Origin: Ruminococcus sp. | GTDB taxonomy: Bacteria > Bacillota > Clostridia > Oscillospirales > Ruminococcaceae | Direction: 5' to 3' | Length of the DNA: 64,000 bases | Assembly (NCBI GenBank): GCA_015066745.1 | Contig: SVNW01000002.1 | Location: 24,182 to 88,181 of the forward strand | Shown here: one piece after another, positions 1 to 9,410 of the stretch | Numbering within the stretch: position 1 is the first letter of the stretch | How the letters are laid out: every line of letters starts with the position of its first letter | Notes under the pieces: generated by a model | Database searches by the model: none | The model's input: the letters and a program-made list of their open reading frames with translations, nothing else | Told to the model about the DNA's origin: nothing | Made by a program: the position numbers and the translations under genes

Positions 1-608
1 TTTTCTACGATGCCTATTATCGGAATATTCATCATCTCAGCCATTTTTACTGCTTTTCCTACTATCATAGAAACGAGTTCCTGTGGTGAAGTTACTATAA
101 CTATTCCGTCAACAGGAATTGACTGGAATACTGTGAGCGGAACGTCACCTGTTCCCGGAGGCATATCTATAAACATATAGTCTACGTCGCCCCAGATAAC
201 ATCTGTCCAGAACTGCTTTACTGTACCTGCTATTACAGGACCTCTCCAGATAACAGGGTCTGTATCGTTTTCTACAAGAAGATTGAGAGACATAACCCCT
301 ATACCTGTTGTAGTTTCAGCAGGGAATATACCATGATCGTTACCCTTTGCCTTTTCATTTACACCAAAAGCCTTCGGAATAGAAGGACCTGTGATATCTG
401 CGTCAAGGATAGCTGTCTTATAGCCTTTTCTCTGTGACATAACTGCAAGAGTTGATGTTACCATTGACTTTCCTACGCCACCTTTACCGCTGACAACTGC
501 GATAACTTTCTTTACTTTTGAAAATTCGTTTGTTTTTTCGATGAGATCATTTGCCGCACTGCATTTGCTTGAACATGATGAACAATCGTGATTACATGAT
601 TCACTCAT
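1..608 (-). CDS. mrp: Mrp/NBP35-family P-loop ATPase, iron-sulfur carrier (C-terminus cut by window edge)
   Basis: About 202 N-terminal codons are present and the 3' end lies outside the window. The start ATG is at 608, preceded by an AAAGGAAC ribosome binding site. The sequence shows four cysteines at residues 5, 9, 12 and 16 (CxxxCxxCxxxC), then a deviant Walker A SGKGGVGKS with the extra lysine typical of the Mrp/MinD class, and later IDMPPGTGD. Family members bind and transfer Fe-S clusters in the cytoplasm; the N-terminal Cys cluster fits NBP35-like carriers. The gene is divergent from the GH9 gene, with its own promoter, and is functionally unrelated to it. Family assignment is firm; substrate proteins cannot be inferred. 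Confidence 0.93.
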   Translation of the reverse strand, partial: MSESCNHDCSSCSSKCSAANDLIEKTNEFSKVKKVIAVVSGKGGVGKSMVTSTLAVMSQRKGYKTAILDADITGPSIPKAFGVNEKAKGNDHGIFPAETTTGIGVMSLNLLVENDTDPVIWRGPVIAGTVKQFWTDVIWGDVDYMFIDMPPGTGDVPLTVFQSIPVDGIVIVTSPQELVSMIVGKAVKMAEMMNIPIIGIVE

Positions 609-672
609 TATAATTTAATGTTCCTTTCATTATTAAAATTTATACAAGACACTTAGTCGTACAATCTATATA

Positions 673-701
673 ATGATATCATATTTTTCATGATATGTCA
701 A
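673..701 (-). promoter_or_regulatory. sigma-A promoter of mrp
   Basis: Read on the minus strand, TTGACA (696-701) is followed after 17 bases by TATCAT (673-678). It lies about 65 bases upstream of the mrp start codon in an AT-rich divergent intergenic region. Confidence 0.6.
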
Positions 702-848
702 ATCAATATAGGAAATTAACGGAAAATAAACAATAAAAAAATATGCACAAAAATCAGCAATTTTGGCATTGAAAAAAACATGGTAAAATGTTAAAATTAA
801 CTTATCAGATATTATTGCACTTCGTGTTTTTTTGGAGGTCTTATTTTT

Positions 849-3188
849 ATGAAGAAAAAATTTTTTAAGCGTGGACTTGCGGCTGTCGCAGCTGTAGCCA
901 TGCTTCCCTCATGTATTTGCACAGGAAATATAAATGCTGCAACAACAGGAGGAAAAGCTGACTACTACGAAACAGAAAATAACTGGGCAAAGCTTTTGCA
1001 ACACTCAATGTATTTTTTTGACGCAAATATGTGCGGTTGTGGTGTTGACGAAAACAATCTGCTCGAATGGCGTGGCAACTGTCATGTGTACGACTCAAAA
1101 GTTCCGCTCAACTCAACTGCTACAAATCTGACAGATTCTTTTATCGAAAAATACAAGGATATACTTGACCCTGACGGTGATGGTTGCGTTGACGTATCAG
1201 GAGGATTTCATGATGCCGGAGACCATGTAAAATTCGGACTTCCTGAAGCTTATGCCGCTTCTGCTGTATCATGGGGATACTACGAATTCAGAGAAGCATA
1301 TGAGCAGACAGGTCAGGCTGAACACGCTGAAACTATATGCAGATATTTCTGTGATTATTTCATGCGTTCAACATTTCGTGATGACAACGGAGATGTTATC
1401 GCATTCTGCTATCAGGTCGGCGATGGTGATATAGACCACAAGTACTGGCAGTCACCCGAAATAGACGCTATGGACAGACCCGCATTTTTCGCAACTTCAG
1501 AAATAACCACAACAGATAACGTTTCCGAAAGTGCTGCCGCTCTGGCTATAAACTATTACAACTTCCTTGACACCGACCCCGAATATGCCGAGAAATGTCT
1601 TGACTACGCAAAAGCACTGTTTGCATTTGCCGAAAAAAATGATAAACAGGTAAATGACCCTAAGGACGGCCCTAAAGCTTACTATACTTCAAGTAAATGG
1701 GAAGATGACTTTTGTTTTGCTGCCTGCTGGCTCTATCTCATAACAAAGGACCATCACTATCTTGAAGTAAGTCTGCCGTATGTTGACTACTACGCACCTC
1801 CGGGATATGTTCTCTGCTGGAACGATATGTGGAACGGCGTAGGTACTCTTCTCGGACGTATCCAGGAAATATATCCGGAAGTAGCCGAAGAATACAGAGA
1901 AGTTGCCGGAAGAAATCCTTATGAGCTTATTGACTTCTGGTATATGCAGGCAAAAGCAATAAATGCCTATATGGACAGCGAAATAGGTCAGATAACTCCT
2001 GCCGGATACTTCTGGTTAAATACATGGGGTTCTGCACGTTACAATACAGCTGCTCAGTTTACTGCACTTGTATATGACAAATACAATAAAGGCAAAGACA
2101 AATTCAATGAAAATAATAAAGACTATACATTTTCACAATGGGCACTCGGTCAGATGGAATACATTATAGGCGATAACCCTATAAACCGCTGTTATGTTGT
2201 AGGCTACAATGAAAATGCGGCTAAGTTCCCTCATCACCGTGCCGCATCAGGACTTACCATGTGTGAAGACCCTGCTGATCATAAGCACGTACTTTACGGT
2301 GCGCTTGTCGGAGGTCCTGACAACTCAGATGAACACAAGGATATTACAAGTGACTACATCTATAACGAAGTTACGATTGACTACAACGCGGCATTTGTAG
2401 GAGCAGCCGCAGGTCTGTATCATTTCTTCGGAGATGAAACAATGAAACCTGACGAGGACTTCCCGCCTGCCGAACCTGTTGATGACAGCAATATTTTCTC
2501 AGGAGATAATTTCTGGGTATCGGGATACTGCGAAGACAAGCCCGAAAATGACGGCGCAGGTGCAACAAAGCTTACTTTCTTTGTAAATACCGATTCACTG
2601 ACACCGCATGATGATATATCTATAAGATACTACTTCAATATATCAGAGTTTGAAAACAATGACGGAATCCCTGCATCTTTTGTACTTCAGACACCATATG
2701 ACCAGGTTCAGACAGAAGTTGATGACCGTCATGCAGTTGTTTCAAAACCTATACAGTACAAAGATGATATATACTATGTGGAAGTTTCATGGCCGGGCTA
2801 TGCAATAGCTAACTCAAACAAGAAAATACAGTTAATTATCGGTATGTACTACGGCGATATGTGGGATCCTTCAAATGACTGGAGCAGACAGGGCATGACC
2901 GATATCGGCACAAAGTATGATGATATCACCGGCGGTACCGAATACGCTGAAAAATGCGATAACGTATGCGTATATGCAGATGGCGTTCTTGTTGGCGGTA
3001 CTGAACCTGACGGAACAACACCTAAAAAAGTTTACAAAGCCTCTCATCTCGTAAGACTTGTCCAGGCACTCCTTAATGTCACACCGTTCTCTTCAGATGA
3101 AACAGCAAATCAGTTTGACTTTGTTGCTGACGGAAAGATCGACATTCTTGACCTTGTAAAATTAAAATCCCTTATTCTTGAGGGCTGA
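849..3188 (+). CDS. Cellulosomal GH9 endoglucanase with CBM3-type module and degenerate dockerin
   Basis: Secreted cellulase of 779 aa. Order: signal peptide (about 1-30), GH9 catalytic domain (about 38-540), a CBM3c-like module (about 555-715, with the CBM3 hallmark WDPSNDW), then a dockerin (about 730-779). GGFHDAGDH at 118-126 carries the catalytic base Asp pair (D122/D125), HHRAASG begins at 462, and E507 in NEVTIDYNA is the likely proton donor. GH9 followed by CBM3c is the classic processive-endoglucanase layout. The second dockerin repeat (DFVADGKIDILDLVKL) keeps calcium ligands, but the first has lost its Asp residues. The start has GGAGG 10 bases upstream. The gene is monocistronic with its own terminator. 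Cell location: exported and cellulosome- or surface-attached. Confidence 0.95.
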   Translation: MKKKFFKRGLAAVAAVAMLPSCICTGNINAATTGGKADYYETENNWAKLLQHSMYFFDANMCGCGVDENNLLEWRGNCHVYDSKVPLNSTATNLTDSFIEKYKDILDPDGDGCVDVSGGFHDAGDHVKFGLPEAYAASAVSWGYYEFREAYEQTGQAEHAETICRYFCDYFMRSTFRDDNGDVIAFCYQVGDGDIDHKYWQSPEIDAMDRPAFFATSEITTTDNVSESAAALAINYYNFLDTDPEYAEKCLDYAKALFAFAEKNDKQVNDPKDGPKAYYTSSKWEDDFCFAACWLYLITKDHHYLEVSLPYVDYYAPPGYVLCWNDMWNGVGTLLGRIQEIYPEVAEEYREVAGRNPYELIDFWYMQAKAINAYMDSEIGQITPAGYFWLNTWGSARYNTAAQFTALVYDKYNKGKDKFNENNKDYTFSQWALGQMEYIIGDNPINRCYVVGYNENAAKFPHHRAASGLTMCEDPADHKHVLYGALVGGPDNSDEHKDITSDYIYNEVTIDYNAAFVGAAAGLYHFFGDETMKPDEDFPPAEPVDDSNIFSGDNFWVSGYCEDKPENDGAGATKLTFFVNTDSLTPHDDISIRYYFNISEFENNDGIPASFVLQTPYDQVQTEVDDRHAVVSKPIQYKDDIYYVEVSWPGYAIANSNKKIQLIIGMYYGDMWDPSNDWSRQGMTDIGTKYDDITGGTEYAEKCDNVCVYADGVLVGGTEPDGTTPKKVYKASHLVRLVQALLNVTPFSSDETANQFDFVADGKIDILDLVKLKSLILEG

Positions 3189-3194
3189 TATCCA

Positions 3195-3235
3195 TAAAAA
3201 AAGGTTGTACGGATTTTTTTCGTACAACCTTTTTT
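3195..3235 (+). terminator. Intrinsic terminator between the GH9 gene and the convergent hypothetical gene
   Basis: A perfect 9-bp stem (3203-3211 with 3221-3229) is flanked by an A-run on the left and a T-run on the right, so it can end transcription from both sides. Confidence 0.9.
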
Positions 3236-3247
3236 ACTCTTATTTTT

Positions 3248-3850
3248 TTACTCGCTTACAGGAACTTCAGGTATCTCTGAAGGTACAGCATCATCACTTA
3301 CGGTCATTTCAACGCTTACCCCGTAAGTATCAGGTTCTGACATTACAGGTTCATTTTCAACGCCTTCATTGCTTTCTTCTTCAAGAAGAGTATCATACTC
3401 TTTGCGTTCATTTTTTCTTCGCATCATACCTGTCATCTTTGCCATCTGATAAAGCTCGGCGTCATACTCCATGAGCTTCCTTTCGTCAGAAGCAGGAACT
3501 ATATCACCGCTCGAAATTCTTCGCATTATCTCAAGAGCGATAAGTTCATCTTTCCACGCATCTGCCTCGTCTTCTGCCTGTTTCTGAGCTACCTGAAAAT
3601 CATAATCAAGCATTGCTTCTTCACGAGAAGCAGAGTTCAACTCAGATGCTTCGTTTCTTTTCTGCTCAAGTATGTGCAGTGCTTCATCGGACAACTCTAT
3701 CGTATCTATACGCTTTTGTGAAATTACCTGCTGTAACTGTGACGCATCCTGAAAATAATATTTCTGTGTGCCATTTGCCCTTGTCACATTCTGTCGTTCT
3801 CTGTCCGGATTGCATTTGTATACATCAGCACTTAACCCCTTTATCTGCAT
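3248..3850 (-). CDS. Hypothetical acidic, helical cytoplasmic protein
   Basis: About 200 aa, not recognised. The start is placed at ATG 3850 because GGGGGTG lies just upstream; a GTG three codons earlier is also possible. There is no signal peptide and no membrane segment. The middle third (about 70-140) is charged and predicted helical, with a well-ordered stretch around ISSGDIVPASDERKLMEYD followed by DAELYQMAKMTG. The C-terminal 45 residues are Glu/Val/Pro-rich and probably disordered. It stands alone, convergent with the GH9 gene and downstream of no obvious partner. I cannot assign a function. Confidence 0.75.
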   Translation of the reverse strand: MQIKGLSADVYKCNPDRERQNVTRANGTQKYYFQDASQLQQVISQKRIDTIELSDEALHILEQKRNEASELNSASREEAMLDYDFQVAQKQAEDEADAWKDELIALEIMRRISSGDIVPASDERKLMEYDAELYQMAKMTGMMRRKNERKEYDTLLEEESNEGVENEPVMSEPDTYGVSVEMTVSDDAVPSEIPEVPVSE

Positions 3851-3934
3851 AGTCTTCACCCCCGTTTCCCGACTATTCTTATGTCTTTATTATACAACAT
3901 CGCTAAAGACAATACAATAGATTTTTCAAAAAAA

Positions 3935-3974
3935 GAATCTGAAAACAACACATAAAAATGTTATTTTCAGATTC
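3935..3974 (-). terminator. Terminator after the Na/Pi cotransporter gene
   Basis: GAATCTGAAAA at 3935 pairs with TTTTCAGATTC ending at 3974. On the minus strand the stem is followed by a T-run (the forward A-run at 3928-3934). Confidence 0.75.
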
Positions 3975-3991
3975 ATATTTAAAAACTATGA

Positions 3992-5752
3992 TTATTTTTC
4001 CGCATTAACAGCTGTAAGATATTTTTTAGCATACATAGAATATTTTTCTTTGAAGTGCGGGTCTTCAGCCTTTGTTGCTCTGAGTGATTCGTGGATATTG
4101 AGGTTTATAGCCAGAGCGTCTATTATACAACCGGCAACGTTTGAACAGTGGTCTGATACACGTTCAAGATTTGTAAGGATATCTGACCATACAAAGCCTG
4201 TTTCTATACTGCAGGTCTTCTGCTGTAATCTGATGATGTGTCCTGTACGCAAACTCTCTTTAAGCTTATCAATGATTTCTTCAAGCGGTTCTACATCAGT
4301 AGCAAGTGAAGCGTCATTCTTTTCAACTGATTCAAGTGTAAGACTGAGTATTTCGTCTGTAGCATTAAGTAAATTATCAAGTTCTTTTTCGGCACTGTCT
4401 GAAAATGTGAGTTTCTTTTCATTCATTTCCTCAGATGATACTACGATATTTACAGCATGATCCGAAATACGTTCAAGGTCGCCTATGATTTTGAGAAGCT
4501 TTGATGATTCTGCACTGTGAGCGTCACTTACCTGATGAGTACTGAGTTTTACAAGGTATGTTCCGATTATATCTTCATAATGGTCAGTTTTATCTTCAAG
4601 CTCTCTTACTTCCTTTGCAAGTTCGGGAGTATAATTTCTAAGACACATTATACTCTTTCTTATTGATTCTATTGCTTCACGAGCCATTTCTACACTGAGT
4701 TCATGACATCTTTCAAGAGCGATCGAAGGAGTAGCAAGAAAACGTTCATCAAGCTCTGCTACAACATCTGGACTCTGTGTTTCAGGAACAAGTTTATAAG
4801 CTACTTTTTCAAGTACCGATGACATAGGGAACAATATTGTAGTGCAGGCTATATTAAATACCGAATGAGCAACAGCAATACCCGCAAGTGATGCACTGTC
4901 ATCAAGCAATGCAGGTGCAAGTGTAGCTTTTACAATGCAAAATGCTGTAAGGCAAACAATAGTGCCTATTATATTAAATGACAGATGTACAACCGCAGAG
5001 CGCTTTGCATTTCTGTTTGTTCCAAGCGACGAAAGCATAGCAGTAATACAAGTACCTATGTTCTGTCCCATGATTATCGGAATAGCAGCACCATATGAAA
5101 CAAGACCTGTAGTTGCAAGTGCCTGAAGTATTCCGACAGAAGCAGAACTTGACTGGATAACAGCTGTAAGAACTGCACCGGCAAGAACACCGAGTACAGG
5201 GTTTTTGAACATTATGAAGAGATTTTTAAAGCCTTCAACTTCTGCAAGTCCCGAAACAGATGATGACATGGAATCCATACCGAACATAAGTACAGCAAAT
5301 CCAAGTAAAATCGTTCCCGTATCTTTTTTCTTATCACTCTTGCAGAACATATAGAAAATGATGCCTATAAGAGCAAGTATTGGCGTAAAAGATGTTGGTT
5401 TAAGCAATTTGATAAATATATTATCTCCGCTTATGCCACCAAGACTGAGTATCCATGCGGTAACTGTAGTTCCGATATTGGCACCCATAATAACATTTAT
5501 CGCCTGTTTAAGTGTCATGATACCTGAGTTTACAAATCCGACTACCATAACTGTAGTAGCAGATGAACTCTGAATTATCGCTGTAACACCCATACCTGTA
5601 AGTAATCCTGCAAACTTGTTTGTAGTAAGCTTACCTAACAGTGACTGTAGTTTTCCTCCTGCACGACGTTCAAGCGCCTGTCCCATTATGTTCATTCCGA
5701 ACAGAAAAAGACAAAGACCTCCGATGAGTTGTAATGCGTCAAAAATTGTCAT
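3992..5752 (-). CDS. Na+/phosphate cotransporter (NptA/YjbB type) with C-terminal PhoU-like domain
   Basis: A 586-aa inner-membrane protein. The membrane part (about 1-320) holds two inverted Na/Pi-cotransporter repeats, each with the signature QSSSA (QSSSATT near 61, QSSSASVG near 201). The C-terminal part (about 335-575) is soluble, helical and PhoU-like. This layout matches bacterial NptA/YjbB proteins, which move phosphate with sodium, often as an efflux or balance route. There is no PstSCAB cluster nearby. It is transcribed alone from a promoter at 5806-5834. Family assignment is firm; transport direction is inferred. Confidence 0.92.
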   Translation of the reverse strand: MTIFDALQLIGGLCLFLFGMNIMGQALERRAGGKLQSLLGKLTTNKFAGLLTGMGVTAIIQSSSATTVMVVGFVNSGIMTLKQAINVIMGANIGTTVTAWILSLGGISGDNIFIKLLKPTSFTPILALIGIIFYMFCKSDKKKDTGTILLGFAVLMFGMDSMSSSVSGLAEVEGFKNLFIMFKNPVLGVLAGAVLTAVIQSSSASVGILQALATTGLVSYGAAIPIIMGQNIGTCITAMLSSLGTNRNAKRSAVVHLSFNIIGTIVCLTAFCIVKATLAPALLDDSASLAGIAVAHSVFNIACTTILFPMSSVLEKVAYKLVPETQSPDVVAELDERFLATPSIALERCHELSVEMAREAIESIRKSIMCLRNYTPELAKEVRELEDKTDHYEDIIGTYLVKLSTHQVSDAHSAESSKLLKIIGDLERISDHAVNIVVSSEEMNEKKLTFSDSAEKELDNLLNATDEILSLTLESVEKNDASLATDVEPLEEIIDKLKESLRTGHIIRLQQKTCSIETGFVWSDILTNLERVSDHCSNVAGCIIDALAINLNIHESLRATKAEDPHFKEKYSMYAKKYLTAVNAEK

Positions 5753-5805
5753 GAGAAACTTCCTTTCGGTTTAAATAATTTTTGATAAAAAATCATACCT
5801 ATTTG

Positions 5806-5834
5806 ATTATACCGACATTTTTCATGATATACAA
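5806..5834 (-). promoter_or_regulatory. Promoter of the Na/Pi cotransporter gene
   Basis: Minus-strand TTGTAT (5829-5834), 17-base spacer, perfect TATAAT (5806-5811). The start codon lies about 50 bases downstream, with AAAGGAAG as ribosome binding site. Confidence 0.6.
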
Positions 5835-5899
5835 GTCTGGTCGCATTTTTTTTACTTAAACTTTACTTTGACTTTACATTTTAAAAAAATATTCATAAT

Positions 5900-7462
5900 T
5901 TATGAGGTAAGTTTATTGGCAACTGCTATCCAGACAAGGCGATTTTTTCCCCATATGGATTCATATTCACTTATCACAAGAGGCGAATCCCCTGTTCCTA
6001 TCTCTATCGTTTCAGCCAGTATTCCTTCACCTGCAACCCAGTTACTGCAACCTGAATCATAATCATCATTTCCGAGAAGATAATATCCTGTAGTTCTGCT
6101 TACAACTGACGCCATAGAACTACTTTTTTCCCTGAACGCACCCTGTTGTCCGTAAGCCCAGTAAATATATGAACCGGACGAATGATATGCTATTACCATT
6201 TCAAGACCTGCAAGTGACTTTACAAGATTCTGCACTGTCCGGGTTTCTATCTCTGAAACAGCACATTCTCCCGGATATCCGTAACTTCCCGGCTGTCTGA
6301 TATTTCTCTCTGATGTCCAGTAAGAAGCAAAGTTTCTGTTTATATCAACGCCACGTCCATTCGCTTTCCATTTTCTGAAGTATGTATCTCTGTCATAATA
6401 AATTATTCCGTTTGCTCTGTCAAAGTTATACATTTCATACAGTGCCGATCTCATATCAGGATTGTTTATTCCCTCTGCTCCGAACTGGCTTATGGTAACT
6501 CCGTCCGGATTAAGCATAGGTATAACGTGAAAACATACATCGCCGAATATTTCTTCATAAGTTCTGCCTGCGTATGTACCCATATAATAAAGTTTAAGAT
6601 AATATTCAAGCTGATTCATCACAAGCATACTTGTCATATATTCTCTTCCGTGACAAGATGCATGAATGATTACTTTTTTTGAAGCATCGGGATTTCCGAA
6701 AATGACATCATATATATTTCTTCCGTCATAGGTCTGAGCAAGAGCATCTACTCTTAGCACACCCGGATACTGATTTACAAGTTCGTTTATGTCATTTTCC
6801 ATTTCCGAGTAGGAGTATAACGATTTGCTTGTATCGACTATCGTAGGCAGGTTCTGCCAGTCAGTTTTCAGTATTCCCTGTTCATCAAAATAATAATGTC
6901 CGCCGTTTATTATACTGTTTCCTTTATGAGCTTTATTGTTTACGGGTTCAAAATAGTATCTGCTGTCAGCTATAGTTTTCCAGCCTGACTGATTGTATCC
7001 GAAATCATCCGAAAAATATATATCGCCCTCATTTTCATACAAACCTGTTTTAAATCTTCCGTCAGCCAGAAAATTATAGTTTGTTCCGAAGATGTTATTT
7101 TCACCTGTAAGTTTGTTTCCCGCATTTAAAAAATACACTTCTTCGTTTTCTGTACACCAGCCTTTTGTAGTCTTTTCTGCAGGCAAAGATGATTTTAACA
7201 ACAAGTCGGAAACCAGTACAGAATAATCTTCTCCTGTGATACCAAGACTGTCATTTACATCGGCACTTAGAAGTACATCGCCACTTAGTTTATCGCCTGA
7301 TAAAAGATGCTGTTTTAAACGTATTGTATCAAAAATATTTACTTTGCTGTCAGCGTTGCAATCTCCGTATATTACTTCACTCTGCGCATTTATAGTCATA
7401 TTCTGAAAAGACGTAAACGCAAATACAGTTCCAAACACTGCTGAGAGTATTCTCTTTTTCAT
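5900..7462 (-). CDS. Secreted M14 zinc carboxypeptidase with N-terminal dockerin and cell-wall-binding-type repeats
   Basis: A 520-aa exported protein. Order: signal peptide (1-26), dockerin-like domain (about 31-92; repeat 1 GDCNADSKVNIFDTIRLK is intact, repeat 2 is divergent), choline/glucan-binding-type repeats (about 100-205, aromatic-Gly units such as YYFDEQGILKTDW), and an M14 domain (about 215-515). Zinc ligands are H271 and E274 (HGRE) and H427, and the catalytic Glu is E487 in TIEIG. NPDG and DINRNF fit the fold. M14 enzymes of this kind cleave peptides or peptidoglycan stem peptides. The gene lies 17 bases downstream of a radical-SAM gene in the same operon. A dockerin at the N-terminus of a peptidase is unusual. 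Confidence 0.9.
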   Translation of the reverse strand: MKKRILSAVFGTVFAFTSFQNMTINAQSEVIYGDCNADSKVNIFDTIRLKQHLLSGDKLSGDVLLSADVNDSLGITGEDYSVLVSDLLLKSSLPAEKTTKGWCTENEEVYFLNAGNKLTGENNIFGTNYNFLADGRFKTGLYENEGDIYFSDDFGYNQSGWKTIADSRYYFEPVNNKAHKGNSIINGGHYYFDEQGILKTDWQNLPTIVDTSKSLYSYSEMENDINELVNQYPGVLRVDALAQTYDGRNIYDVIFGNPDASKKVIIHASCHGREYMTSMLVMNQLEYYLKLYYMGTYAGRTYEEIFGDVCFHVIPMLNPDGVTISQFGAEGINNPDMRSALYEMYNFDRANGIIYYDRDTYFRKWKANGRGVDINRNFASYWTSERNIRQPGSYGYPGECAVSEIETRTVQNLVKSLAGLEMVIAYHSSGSYIYWAYGQQGAFREKSSSMASVVSRTTGYYLLGNDDYDSGCSNWVAGEGILAETIEIGTGDSPLVISEYESIWGKNRLVWIAVANKLTS

Positions 7463-7479
7463 TTAAAATTCTCCTTTTT

Positions 7480-8373
7480 TCATAAACCATATCCATCAAA
7501 TACAGGAATAAAACTTTCATCTGCTGTTTCACCTTCCTGCACAAATGCATTTTCCACTCCGAGTTCCACTGCGTAATTTATGATATCATCATATTCCTGC
7601 TTAGTAACTTTACAGGCAAGTTCAGGGTATTTTTCAGGATCTGCAAGCGGTGTATACTGGTTCATTATACTTATAAATATATTATTTTTATATGTTTTGT
7701 ACAGATAAGATATTATTTTTTTAGTGTCATCAATAAGCGAAGGAAGAACAAGGTGACGCACTATAACGCCCTTTTCCATTATTCCGTCATCTCTGAAAGC
7801 AGGACTTCCTACCTGACTTACCATACAGTGAACTGCTTTTTTTACTACTTCCGGATAATCGGGTGCATTTGAATATTTCATAGCAGGTTCACAGCGTATA
7901 TACTTAAAATCCACAAGATATATATTCACCAGCCCCTCAAGAAGTTCCAGTGTTTCTGTTTTTTCATATCCAGAACAATTATAAACTATCGGTATTTTAA
8001 GACCGTTTTTTCTTGAAATAACAATAGCATCGGCTATAGAAGCTGTATAATGAGTAGGTGTTACCAGATTAATATTATTTGCTCCTTTTTCCTGAAGTTC
8101 AAGAAATATCTCCGAAAGCCTGTCAGTCGTAATAATTTTTCCTGTACTCCCGTCAGAAATGCTGTTATTCTGACAATACACACATCTGAGCGGACACCCC
8201 GAAAAAAACACCGTCCCCGACCCGTTCTCCCCTGAAATACAAGGTTCTTCCCACATATGCAAAGATGCCCTCCCCGCCATTATATTCGCCGGTGCTTTAC
8301 AGTAACCTGTATTCTGATTTCTGTCAACACCACATTCTCTCGGACATAACCGACAAGGATCAAACTTATCCAA
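7480..8373 (-). CDS. PflX-like radical SAM protein
   Basis: 297 aa. The radical-SAM motif CPLRCVYC (CxxxCxxC, near residue 60) is preceded by an extra Cys cluster near the N-terminus (CRLCPRECGV and TGYC), as in the PflX/AmmeMemoRadiSam-related group whose substrates are largely unknown. These proteins cleave S-adenosylmethionine with a 4Fe-4S cluster. The start is a TTG at 8373 with AGGAG upstream; no ATG sits in a better place. It is the first gene of a two-gene operon with the secreted carboxypeptidase, a pairing with no obvious metabolic logic. No pyruvate formate-lyase is near. Confidence 0.88.
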   Translation of the reverse strand: MDKFDPCRLCPRECGVDRNQNTGYCKAPANIMAGRASLHMWEEPCISGENGSGTVFFSGCPLRCVYCQNNSISDGSTGKIITTDRLSEIFLELQEKGANNINLVTPTHYTASIADAIVISRKNGLKIPIVYNCSGYEKTETLELLEGLVNIYLVDFKYIRCEPAMKYSNAPDYPEVVKKAVHCMVSQVGSPAFRDDGIMEKGVIVRHLVLPSLIDDTKKIISYLYKTYKNNIFISIMNQYTPLADPEKYPELACKVTKQEYDDIINYAVELGVENAFVQEGETADESFIPVFDGYGL

Positions 8374-8422
8374 AAAAATCGCTCCTCTTTTTTATGTTAA
8401 AATCAAAACAAAACACTTTTTG

Positions 8423-8451
8423 ATTATAACATTTTTTGTGTTATTTTGCAA
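8423..8451 (-). promoter_or_regulatory. Promoter of the radical SAM-carboxypeptidase operon
   Basis: Minus-strand TTGCAA (8446-8451), 17 bases, TATAAT (8423-8428). The TTG start codon is about 50 bases downstream. Confidence 0.7.
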
Positions 8452-8525
8452 CTTAATTAGTGGTTATAGTTTTCTATTGCATTATATTTCCATTGACTAT
8501 ATCATTCCATATTGCAATAGTTCTT

Positions 8526-9410
8526 TTAATCAAACCTTCTAATCCAAGTATCCCACTTCTCTTTTTTGAAAAACATAAAACGCTCATAATCCAAAGTAAT
8601 AACATCTTTCAGGATTTCTCTGAGCAACCGGTATCTTTCAAAAAGAATATCCTCCGGCACATCTTCAAAATATTCAACATCATTTTCATCATATTCACCA
8701 TCTAAATACAATGCACTAAGAGAAAAATAGTTTTCGCCACGTTCAAAATAAATTTCATCTGATTCCTGACAGTCGTTGACAAAATCAATATTGAAATCAT
8801 CAGAGAAAAACTGAATAAGATTTACAATGCCTATTTTATTATCTTTAAAATGAACGGATAACGTACGATTCAGACAAATATCATCTTTAGTATGATACAA
8901 CCTTTTATCTAAAACCATCTGAGTAGCTTTAGAAGCTGATGCAGGATAATGCAATATATTGTATGACACAATGGGATTACAAAAGGCATATTTAATATTA
9001 ATCAAATCACAAGCATATTTCATAAACGAAAATATATCTGTGATATCGCTGTCAATAGGAAATTCAAAATATATTTCTGACGGTAATGATACTGTATAAC
9101 TGCGCAGATATAATTCAAAACCTGCATTATGAATTTTGTCTGGATAATCATTACATATTTGAAAACACATACTTTCCTCAAAATCATATTTTTCTATAGT
9201 TTCTTCTACAAACTCAACTACATTTTTATTTGAAGGTACATTTTTATATTTACCATCATTAAGAGCATATTTTGTGAATACAGGATTAACAATATCAAAA
9301 TATTCTTTAATAATTCTTATCAGCCTCGACTTTATTTCTGATGCTTTCTGAAAAGTATAAAAAACTACAGCAAAACTTTCTCCACAATAAGCACTTGTAT
9401 CTTTTTTCAT
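8526..9410 (-). CDS. Hypothetical soluble protein, single-gene unit
   Basis: 294 aa, not recognised. There is no signal peptide and no hydrophobic span long enough for a membrane helix. It is rich in Phe, Tyr, Asp and Glu, with alternating short strands and helices. The ATG has AGGAAAA eight bases upstream. It is monocistronic and very AT-rich, between an unrelated operon and argS. The size, acidity and isolation resemble orphan immunity-type proteins in gut Firmicutes, but no toxin is nearby and no motif supports this, so function is left open. Confidence 0.75.
   Translation of the reverse strand: MKKDTSAYCGESFAVVFYTFQKASEIKSRLIRIIKEYFDIVNPVFTKYALNDGKYKNVPSNKNVVEFVEETIEKYDFEESMCFQICNDYPDKIHNAGFELYLRSYTVSLPSEIYFEFPIDSDITDIFSFMKYACDLINIKYAFCNPIVSYNILHYPASASKATQMVLDKRLYHTKDDICLNRTLSVHFKDNKIGIVNLIQFFSDDFNIDFVNDCQESDEIYFERGENYFSLSALYLDGEYDENDVEYFEDVPEDILFERYRLLREILKDVITLDYERFMFFKKEKWDTWIRRFD

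Noticed and set aside
4050-4460. 136-codon plus-strand frame inside the Na/Pi cotransporter
   Set aside because: Antisense shadow, Ser-rich, no ribosome binding site or homology.
8526-9410. Immunity protein of a toxin system
   Set aside because: No toxin gene, secretion gene or immunity motif is visible; left as hypothetical.
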